Shown here: positions 1 to 6,086 of the stretch, one piece after another
Layout of the letters: each line of letters begins with the position of its first letter
How positions within the stretch are numbered: the first letter of the stretch is position 1
NCBI GenBank assembly: GCA_014383605.1
Contig: JACNHM010000610.1
Coordinates: forward strand, 1 to 13,621
Origin: Chloroflexota bacterium
Lineage (GTDB): Bacteria > Chloroflexota > Anaerolineae > UBA3071
Direction of reading: 5' to 3'
DNA: 13,621 nt
Notes under the pieces: generated by a model
What the model was told of the DNA's origin: nothing
What the model saw: only the letters and a program-made list of their open reading frames with translations
Databases searched by the model: none
Translations under genes and position numbers: made by a program

Positions 1-9
1 TCTGGGTGG

Positions 10-54
10 TACGACTTAATAGGACTTTAGGGGTACGACTTAATGAGACTTAAC
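10..54. repeat. Short direct repeats at left edge
   Basis: The 11-mer TACGACTTAAT occurs at 10-20 and again at 34-44. Each copy is followed by a related GACTT-containing word (GACTTTAG at 23-30, GACTTAAC at 47-54). The tract is AT-richer than the genes around it and shows no coding potential. It belongs to the same class of low-complexity intergenic filler seen elsewhere in the window, although its spacing (10 and 14 bases) is not a clean 7-base period. Confidence 0.6.
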
Positions 55-55
55 A

Positions 56-100
56 GGGTTCGGCATTGGATACAAAACGCCGAACCCCGAACGCCGAATT
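56..100. repeat. Heptamer array with 9-bp inverted repeat
   Basis: Three consecutive 7-base units, CCGAACC, CCGAACG and CCGAATT, lie at 80-100. The first overlaps the right arm of a perfect 9-bp inverted repeat: GGGTTCGGC at 56-64 against GCCGAACCC at 79-87, with a 14-base loop. The stretch could fold as an RNA hairpin and act as a weak terminator for an unseen upstream gene, but there is no T-tract. No convincing -35/-10 pair was found between it and the kinase start. Confidence 0.6.
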
Positions 101-150
101 ATGGGGCCTCTCGCACTCTCGCGGGATAACGTTGAACTGTTGCCTTGACC

Positions 151-1278
151 ATGCATCTTTCACTCACCCTCCCTGCCCGCATCAACGTCCTAGGCAATCC
201 TTCCGACGCCCTGGAAGGGGCGCATGCTGTCATCTCGGCAGCGGTGGAGATCCGCGCTGGCGCCTTCGTCGAGGAAGCCGACCAACTCACTTTCGAAGCG
301 CTGCACCGCGAGGATGATGGCTGGGCTGTGACCGAACGTCTAAGCGCTGATCCCCACAACTTGAGCTACGATGGCCACTTCGATCTGTCCAAGGGGGCCA
401 TCAACCGGCTCTGCCGCTACACCCCGGAGCTGCGCGAGCTGATCGCCCAGCGACCGTTCAAGATCGCCACCTGGAGCGACGTGCCCCGGCAGAGTGGCAT
501 GGGCGGCTCCTCGCTGTTCGTGCTGCTCACACTGGCGGCGCTGCGGGCCTTCTACGATCTGGACCCCCTGCGCCACAACGACTACCTCCTGGCCGAGCTG
601 ACGCAGCGGGTGGAATGCCAGGAACTGGGCATCATGTGCGGCTTCGCCGACCGCTACGTGCCGCTGTTCGGCGGCCTGGCCTACATGGACTTCCGTGGCA
701 AGCTCTACCACAAGCCCATCAAGGAGGAGCGCTACGTCACCTACGAGCGGCTGGATGACTACGTGCCGCACCTGCCGCTGGTGATCGCTTACACTGGCAT
801 CGTTCGTGATTCCGGCGACGTTCACGGTTGCCTCCGGCCGCGCTACCTGGAGGAGCATGAGTGCTATCAGGCGCAGGGCGGCGAGCCGCCGTTCATGGTG
901 CGGGTCATGGAGGAGGTGGGAGCCACCGCCTGGCGGGGCAAGATCGCCTTGCTGGAAGGGGACTGGGAGACCTTCGGCGCGCTGATGAACGAGAACCACC
1001 GTCTGGTCAACGAGATGATGCACTACTGTGGCTTCGACGAGGGGGCCGGCTGGGCCAACAATTTGCTGATCGAGACGGCCCTGGCGCAGGGGGCGCTGGG
1101 AGCGAAGCTCACCGGCGCCGGTGGCGGCGGCTCCGTCTTCGCCCTGGTGCGGCCAGGGGAAGAGGAGCGCATGGCTGACGTCCTGTTGCGCACAGCTCGG
1201 CAGAAGGCGCTGGATGGGGCGCGGGTCTTTCACTGCCGCATCGCCCGGCGGGGACTGGTATTGGAAGTTGGAGGTTAG
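151..1278 (+). CDS. GHMP-family sugar kinase, glucuronokinase-like
   Basis: A cytoplasmic small-molecule kinase of the GHMP fold that probably phosphorylates a free sugar at the anomeric oxygen. Motif 1 is PARINVLGNPSD (residues 8-19), the ATP-loop motif 2 is SGMGGSSL (115-122), and motif 3 is GAKLTGAGGGGS (317-328). GFADRY (164-169) carries the likely catalytic Asp167. The opening words, the LGIMCGFADRY block, the later DSGDVH stretch and the MNENHRLVNEM helix resemble plant glucuronokinase more closely than galactokinase or mevalonate kinase. This comparison is from memory, so the substrate is an inference. The 375-residue length is normal for the family. ATG 151 is preferred over an in-frame TTG at 145, and neither has a strong ribosome binding site. 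The last residues and the stop codon fall in a 7-base repeat patch. Only 21 bases separate it from the following nucleotidyltransferase, so the two are probably co-transcribed and act in sequence. Confidence 0.88.
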   Translation: MHLSLTLPARINVLGNPSDALEGAHAVISAAVEIRAGAFVEEADQLTFEALHREDDGWAVTERLSADPHNLSYDGHFDLSKGAINRLCRYTPELRELIAQRPFKIATWSDVPRQSGMGGSSLFVLLTLAALRAFYDLDPLRHNDYLLAELTQRVECQELGIMCGFADRYVPLFGGLAYMDFRGKLYHKPIKEERYVTYERLDDYVPHLPLVIAYTGIVRDSGDVHGCLRPRYLEEHECYQAQGGEPPFMVRVMEEVGATAWRGKIALLEGDWETFGALMNENHRLVNEMMHYCGFDEGAGWANNLLIETALAQGALGAKLTGAGGGGSVFALVRPGEEERMADVLLRTARQKALDGARVFHCRIARRGLVLEVGG

Positions 1279-1288
1279 AGCTTGAAAA
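1261..1288. repeat. Heptamer array across kinase stop codon
   Basis: Four phased 7-base units run through the 3' end of the kinase gene: TTGGAAG, TTGGAGG, TTAGAGC and TTGAAAA. The third unit contains the TAG stop. The array therefore encodes the LEVGG tail and the spacer just before the ribosome binding site of the next gene. Confidence 0.65.
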
Positions 1289-1299
1289 TCGGAGGCCCG

Positions 1300-2286
1300 A
1301 TGCCAGAGCACGCAACACGAGGCGGTAGCTTGCAGGGGGTCATCCTGGCCGCGGGCAAGGGCTCGCGGCTGCACCCCATCACCACCACGCGCTCCAAGGC
1401 CATGCTGCCCGTCCTGGGGCAGCCCATCGTGGAGCGGGTGATGGAGAGTCTCCACGCCCACGGTGGCGTGCGGGAATTCATTCTCGTCGTCAGCGAGAAC
1501 GATCACGACATCCGCCGGCACTTCGCCGAGGAATCAACTCTCGATGGGGACATCCAGTTCGTCGTCCAGCGGGAGCGGCTGGGCATGGCCAACGCCCTGG
1601 CTTGCGCCGCCCCGGCCATCCACAGCGACTTCATCCTATCCGCCTGCGACAACCTGGTGGCCGACCAGCACGTGGCTGCTTTGGTGGCGACCTGGTGGGC
1701 TCAGCCCGATCTCGATGGCTTGCTCAGCGTCATGCGCATTGGCGCTGATCTGCTAGGACGCACGGGCATCGTGGAGTTGGTCAATGGCCGGGTCACGCGC
1801 ATCATCGAGAAGCCGCCGCCGGAGGAGGCCCCGACCAACATCGCCAGCCTGCCGCTGTACATCTTCACGCCGCGGCTGTTGGAGTACGTGCATCGGGTGC
1901 AGCCTTCGGCCCGTGGCGAGTACGAGTTGCAGGACGCCATTCAGATGCTCATCGAGGACGGGGGAGAGGTGACCAGCCTCCCCACCGCCGGGCGGCTGAC
2001 GCTGACGGGGCCGGATGACCTGTTGGCCATCAACCGCCACTACCTGGTGACCGGCCACGGCCGTCCGCAGTTGGCGCCGTTCACCGTCGGGCCGAACACG
2101 CAGTTGATCACCCCGTTGCGCATCGAGGAGGGAACGGTCATCGGTGAGGGATGTCTCATCGGTCCCCACGTCTACATCGAGCGGGATTGCCGCATCGGCT
2201 CCCACGTGACCATCCAGGATGCGGTGGTGTTGCGGGGCGCGGTGCTGGAGGACGGCACGAAAGTGGTGGGAGAGGTGATTTCGTAG
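1300..2286 (+). CDS. Sugar-1-phosphate nucleotidyltransferase with beta-helix tail
   Basis: Joins a sugar-1-phosphate to an NTP to give an NDP-sugar and pyrophosphate (UTP- or TTP-glucose-1-phosphate transferase superfamily). The N-terminal signature GVILAAGKGSRLHP (13-26) is followed by the substrate-loop Lys in TTRSKAMLPV, where Ser replaces the usual Pro before Lys. SACDN is the likely metal-binding Asp region, and IEKPP and GEYELQDAI are further family blocks. From about residue 255 the chain becomes a series of short hexapeptide-like turns (IEEGTVIGEGCLIGP, then CRIGSHVTI), the left-handed beta-helix found in GlmU- and RfbA/StrD-type enzymes. No separate acetyltransferase catalytic motif was recognised, so the tail may be structural or regulatory. 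ATG 1300 is chosen because GGAGG sits at 1291-1295; an in-frame TTG at 1282 lies in repeat sequence. Its position after a sugar kinase suggests that it uses that kinase's product. Confidence 0.9.
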   Translation: MPEHATRGGSLQGVILAAGKGSRLHPITTTRSKAMLPVLGQPIVERVMESLHAHGGVREFILVVSENDHDIRRHFAEESTLDGDIQFVVQRERLGMANALACAAPAIHSDFILSACDNLVADQHVAALVATWWAQPDLDGLLSVMRIGADLLGRTGIVELVNGRVTRIIEKPPPEEAPTNIASLPLYIFTPRLLEYVHRVQPSARGEYELQDAIQMLIEDGGEVTSLPTAGRLTLTGPDDLLAINRHYLVTGHGRPQLAPFTVGPNTQLITPLRIEEGTVIGEGCLIGPHVYIERDCRIGSHVTIQDAVVLRGAVLEDGTKVVGEVIS

Positions 2287-2303
2287 GGGCCGCTCCGCAA
2301 GCT

Positions 2304-2331
2304 CAAACTCCAAATTTCAAAATCCAAAAGG
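2304..2331. repeat. Heptamer array between convergent genes
   Basis: Four phased 7-base units, CAAACTC, CAAATTT, CAAAATC and CAAAAGG, occupy the gap between the nucleotidyltransferase stop (2286) and the M28 peptidase stop (2377). Both flanking genes point toward it. No strong terminator hairpin was seen in the 90-base gap. Confidence 0.65.
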
Positions 2332-2376
2332 GTGCCTCGTTTCTGGCGAGAACGTCGGAGATGAGGCCTTTTCGCG

Positions 2377-3528
2377 TTAGCGCCCTGTCACCCCGGAGGC
2401 GGACACATAGGGTACGAAGACGGCATGCAGCAACTCAGTTGTTGGTGTGGGGGTAGAAGTTGGGCTGGCTGTCGGCGTGGCCGTGGCCGTCGCTGTTGGC
2501 GTCAACGTGGCCGTGGGCGTCGGCGTGGGCTCGGGCGTCGCCACAGGCTCGGCCAGCGTGGTCAGCGTGGCCAGCACCGCCTGCGTGAAGTTGGTGAAAT
2601 AGCCCTGGTTGAAATGCGTCAACAGATCATTGCCGGTGTGGTAGTAAGGGTTGAAATCGTGGTTGTTCGGATAGTAGTCCTCGATGGCCAGGATGGCCGC
2701 GTAATCGTTGTTCCAGAAGGAGCGGTGGTCGCTGGCCCCGGTGGCTTCGTCGTCCAGAATCTCCGGCAGCAGATCGAGGTCGTACAGGGCCACCGTCTCG
2801 CTGAAGGCTTGGGCCAGGGCCAGCGAGGCGGGGTCGGTGCCGGCGTGCAGGTCTATGTCCGGCCCACCGGCGCCATCCCAGCCCAGCATGTCCAGATTGA
2901 TGACCCCGGCGATCTCTTCGCCCTGGGATCGGGAATGGGCAGCATAGGCCGCGCTGCCCAGCAGCCCCTGTTCCTCTCCCGAAAAGTTCACGAAACGGAT
3001 CGTGTACTGGAACTGATGCTGGCTGAGGATGTCGGCGGCCAGCATCACCGCCGCCGTGCCGCTGGCGTTGTCGTCGGCTCCGGGCGCATCGCTCATCGGC
3101 TGACGGGAGGTGCTGTCGGCGTGGGCGCAGACGACGTAGATGCGCTCTGGCTCGCTCACACCAGTGAGAGTGGCTTCCACGTTGCGCCAGATCTGGTCAT
3201 CGTGGACGTAGTCCTGATAGACGACGTCCAGCCCCAAGGCCTCGTAGTGTTCGTAGAGGTACTGGGTGGCCTTTTTGATGCCTTCGGAGTAGGAGTAGCG
3301 GGTTTCGAAGGTGTACGGCTGACCGTCGATGAGCACGGTCTGTTCACCGCTGAGATCGGCCACGTAGCCGCTCAGCGTGGTGGTGTCCACCTGGGTCAGA
3401 AGTTCGGCGATGAAAGGGTCTGGTGTCTCGTCGCCTGGCCACGCCGCCGACGGCTGGCCGATGAGCCCTGCTACCAGTGTCAGGGCCAGCACCAGCGCCA
3501 GCCCGCTCAGCCTGGTTCGAAGATGCAT
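2377..3528 (-). CDS. Secreted M28 zinc aminopeptidase
   Basis: An exported metallo-aminopeptidase that removes N-terminal residues from peptides. Residues 1-29 form a signal peptide: positive start MHLRTR, hydrophobic core LALVLALTLVAGL and a probable cut after PSAA. The two-zinc site is complete by comparison with the Streptomyces griseus enzyme: His136 (CAHADS), Asp153 (GADDNASG), catalytic Glu185 and zinc-binding Glu186 (SGEEQG), Asp213 (NLDMLG) and His268 (SDHRSFW). Residues 331-363 are a Thr/Pro-rich linker (bases 2440-2538), and the protein ends with AVFVPYVSAS, like the short hydrophobic tails of many secreted Chloroflexota proteins. Start 3528 has AGAGG seven bases upstream. An alternative ATG at 3558 overlaps the mutS2 stop as ATGA and would add ten residues before the signal peptide. 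It is the last gene of the minus-strand group after mutS2. Confidence 0.93.
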   Translation of the reverse strand: MHLRTRLSGLALVLALTLVAGLIGQPSAAWPGDETPDPFIAELLTQVDTTTLSGYVADLSGEQTVLIDGQPYTFETRYSYSEGIKKATQYLYEHYEALGLDVVYQDYVHDDQIWRNVEATLTGVSEPERIYVVCAHADSTSRQPMSDAPGADDNASGTAAVMLAADILSQHQFQYTIRFVNFSGEEQGLLGSAAYAAHSRSQGEEIAGVINLDMLGWDGAGGPDIDLHAGTDPASLALAQAFSETVALYDLDLLPEILDDEATGASDHRSFWNNDYAAILAIEDYYPNNHDFNPYYHTGNDLLTHFNQGYFTNFTQAVLATLTTLAEPVATPEPTPTPTATLTPTATATATPTASPTSTPTPTTELLHAVFVPYVSASGVTGR

Positions 3529-3554
3529 GGTGATGCCTCTGGAATGGTGTGTTG

Positions 3555-6023
3555 TCATCCGCCGGCCAACGTCGCCACGGTGACGCCCTCGTCGCCTTCG
3601 CCGCGCTCCCCTAGCCGCTGCTCGACAACGTAAGGATGTCGCCTCAGCATGTCCCACACCGCCTCCCGCAGCCGGCCCGTGCCCTTGCCGTGCACGATGC
3701 GCACCCAGGGCAGCCCCGCCAGATAGGCCTCGTCCAGGTACCTTTCCAATTCGGGCAGCATCTCCTCCACGCGCAGGCCGCGCAAATTCAGCTCGACGCC
3801 TGGCGAGGGGTGAAGCGGTCCCGCCGCCGGACGGACGGCAGGCGCGTGCTCGGTTGGCTGCTCAGGCTCCTGTGCGTCCAGCTTCCGCAGCCGGCGCAGC
3901 GGCAGTTCCAGCCGGAAGGCGCCGATCTGCACTTCGGTCTCTCCCGCAGCTTCGTCCAGGGAGAGGATCTCGCCGCTGGCTTGCAGGCTGGGCAGCCACA
4001 CCCGCTCGCCTACCCGGAACGGCTCGGCCGGCGCGGCCGGCGGCTCGACCTTTGGCTCCAGCCGTTCGGCCTCGCGGGCGCGCCGCGCCAGCTCGGCCTC
4101 TGCTTCGGCCAGCCAGCGCTCGTGCAGATCACCACTGCGGCCCAACTGTGCTCGCACCTGCGCCACTTCCTGCTGTGCCGTCTCCAGCAGTTCCTGCGCC
4201 TCGGCCCGCGCCTCGTTGAGCACGGCCCGCCGCGCCGCCTCGATCTGGCTCAGCCGATGGCGCAGCTCCATCTCCTGCGTTAGCACGTGACGTAGTTTTG
4301 CCTCCGTCTCCGCTTGCGCCTCTCGCGCCGCCTGTCGCGTGCGCCGGATCTCCTCCAGCAGCGAGTCCGCCTCCAGCGATTCGGGCTGCACCAGCGCTTC
4401 CGCTTCGGCGAGGATGCCTTCCTGCAGCCCCAGCCGCCGGGCGATGGCCAGGGCGTTCGACCGGCCGGGCAGCCCGATGCTCAGCTCGAAGGTGGGGGAG
4501 AGCGACTCGACGTCGAACTCCACGGAAGCATTCTGCACGCCGGGGGTGGCGTAGGCGTAGATTTTCAGTTCGGAGTAGTGCGTGGCGGTCAGGGTGGTGA
4601 TGGAGCGCTCGACCAGATGCGACAGCAGTGCTCGCGCCAGGGCGCTGCCTTCCTCCGGGTCGGTACCGGCGCCCAGTTCGTCCAGCAGCACCAGGCTCTG
4701 GGGCGTGGCCTGCCGCAGGATGCGCACGATGTGGGTCATGTGCGAGGAGAAGGTGGACAGGCTCTGCTCGATGGACTGCTCGTCGCCGATGTCGGCGTAG
4801 ATGGAGTCGAACACGGAGAGGGCCGAGCCTGCGGCGGCGGGGATGGCCAGCCCGGCCTGGGCCATCAGCGCCAGCAGTCCCACGGTCTTGAGGGAGACGG
4901 TCTTGCCGCCGGTGTTGGGGCCGGTGATGACCAGCACGAAATACTCCGGGCTGAGGTGCACGTCAATGGGCACGACGGTCTTGGGGTCGAGCAAGGGGTG
5001 GCGGGCGGCGCGCAGGTCCAGCATTGTCCCCGGGTGGATCAGGGTTCCAGGTTCCAAAGTCTCAGGTTTCAGGTTCGAAGGTTCACCGTTGGAACCTGAA
5101 ACCTTTGAACCTGCAACTTTCAAAGGATGTTTGCGGAAGCCGACGAGTTGCGGCTGCATGCCCCCGATGGCTTCGGCGTACTTGGCCTTGGTCAGGGCCA
5201 GATCGAGTTCCGCTAGCGTTTCGACCGTGCGGCGGATGTAGGGGGCCTCGTCCCCGACGAGTTCCGCCAGCTCGGTGAGGATGCGGCGCACTTCCCGCTC
5301 TTCCTCGAGCTGGCCCTCCCGCCAGCGGTTGCCCAGCTCCACCACCGCCAGCGGCTCGACGAAAATCGTGGCCCCGCTGGCCGACTGGTCATGCACCAGG
5401 CCGGGGATGCGGCCCTTGAACTCCGCTCTGAGGGGGATGACGTAACGGCCGTGGCGCTGCGTGACCAGGGGTTCCTGCAAGTAGACAGCATTGGATGACG
5501 CGGTGACCATCTTCTGCAGTGTGCTCAGCAGCCGCGTGTGCGCTTCCCGCAGCTCGCGGCGGATGCGGCTCAGTTCGGGGCTGGCGCTGTCCCGAATCTC
5601 GGCCCGCTCGTCAATGCAGCGGCCGATTTCCTCGGCCACGTGCGGGCAGCACTCCATGCGGGCGGCGATGTCGGCCAGGTGAGGGAAGTGGCTGGCGGCG
5701 CGGGTCAGCGTCTGCTGCAAGGAGCGGGCGCGCAGCAGCGTGGAGCGGATCTCCAGCAACTCGTTGGGCAGCAGCGGTGCGCTGCGCCGGGCCTTGACCA
5801 GGTAGGGGCGCACGTCGTACACGCCGCCGAGGTGGATTGTGCTGCCTTCCCCTAGCAGCCGCCGCGCCTCCGCCGTCTCCTGCTGGCGCTGCTCCGCCTC
5901 CCGCAGGTCGTCAGTGGGCGTGAGCGCCAGGGCCAGCTTCCGCCCGGCGGAGAAGCTGGCGTGTTCGGCTAATTGAGCCAGTATCTTGGGAAAATCGAGG
6001 GTTTCCAGGGCTTTGGAATCCAT
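3555..6023 (-). CDS. mutS2: Endonuclease MutS2
   Basis: MutS2 ATPase. The family is linked to suppression of homologous recombination and, in Bacillus, to splitting collided ribosomes. Counting from ATG 6023 (822 residues): core and lever region to about 300, Walker A GPNTGGKT at 368-375, Walker B SLVLLDELGAGTDP near 443-456, then a long Ala/Glu/Arg-rich coiled coil. The C-terminal Smr nuclease domain spans about 742-822, with LNLRG and HGKGTGRLR. All parts are present, so it should be active. It is somewhat longer than the roughly 785-residue Bacillus protein. About 30 of the extra residues (299-330) come from an in-frame repeat patch just before the conserved ARHPLLDP block that precedes the ATPase. 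A TTG at 6035 is an alternative start. It lies 63 bases after the membrane-protein stop and is probably co-transcribed with it. Confidence 0.95.
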   Translation of the reverse strand: MDSKALETLDFPKILAQLAEHASFSAGRKLALALTPTDDLREAEQRQQETAEARRLLGEGSTIHLGGVYDVRPYLVKARRSAPLLPNELLEIRSTLLRARSLQQTLTRAASHFPHLADIAARMECCPHVAEEIGRCIDERAEIRDSASPELSRIRRELREAHTRLLSTLQKMVTASSNAVYLQEPLVTQRHGRYVIPLRAEFKGRIPGLVHDQSASGATIFVEPLAVVELGNRWREGQLEEEREVRRILTELAELVGDEAPYIRRTVETLAELDLALTKAKYAEAIGGMQPQLVGFRKHPLKVAGSKVSGSNGEPSNLKPETLEPGTLIHPGTMLDLRAARHPLLDPKTVVPIDVHLSPEYFVLVITGPNTGGKTVSLKTVGLLALMAQAGLAIPAAAGSALSVFDSIYADIGDEQSIEQSLSTFSSHMTHIVRILRQATPQSLVLLDELGAGTDPEEGSALARALLSHLVERSITTLTATHYSELKIYAYATPGVQNASVEFDVESLSPTFELSIGLPGRSNALAIARRLGLQEGILAEAEALVQPESLEADSLLEEIRRTRQAAREAQAETEAKLRHVLTQEMELRHRLSQIEAARRAVLNEARAEAQELLETAQQEVAQVRAQLGRSGDLHERWLAEAEAELARRAREAERLEPKVEPPAAPAEPFRVGERVWLPSLQASGEILSLDEAAGETEVQIGAFRLELPLRRLRKLDAQEPEQPTEHAPAVRPAAGPLHPSPGVELNLRGLRVEEMLPELERYLDEAYLAGLPWVRIVHGKGTGRLREAVWDMLRRHPYVVEQRLGERGEGDEGVTVATLAGG
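5041..5126. repeat. Heptamer inverted array inside mutS2
   Basis: Left half: mostly 7-base units of the form AGGTTYC (AGGTTCC at 5049, AGGTTTC at 5064, AGGTTCG at 5071). Right half: the opposite strand of the same word (GGAACCT at 5091, GAAACCT at 5098). AGGTTTCAGGTTC (5064-5076) and GAACCTGAAACCT (5092-5104) form a perfect 13-bp inverted repeat, and CCTTTGAA/TTCAAAGG (5102-5109/5119-5126) a second 8-bp one. The patch stays in frame and encodes a Lys/Ser/Glu/Pro-rich stretch of MutS2. Confidence 0.85.
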
Positions 6024-6086
6024 AGTCTTCGGCAATAGTTCTTGTCCGATCAGCTCCGAAGGGCTGGGGGAAGGCAGTATTTGTGA

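Noticed and set aside
340..1521. Long antisense open frame over the kinase and nucleotidyltransferase
   Set aside because: Composition-driven shadow, rich in His/Gln/Arg/Val with no family motif. Both sense genes have clear catalytic signatures.
3529..3558. Upstream ATG 3558 as the M28 start
   Set aside because: It would put ten extra residues with two His before an otherwise normal signal peptide, while ATG 3528 has AGAGG at good spacing. It remains possible because of the ATGA overlap with the mutS2 stop.
2425..3633. Long plus-strand open frame over the M28 peptidase
   Set aside because: Gly/Arg/Val-rich shadow of the Thr/Pro-rich and GC-rich sense gene. The sense strand carries the full zinc site and a signal peptide.
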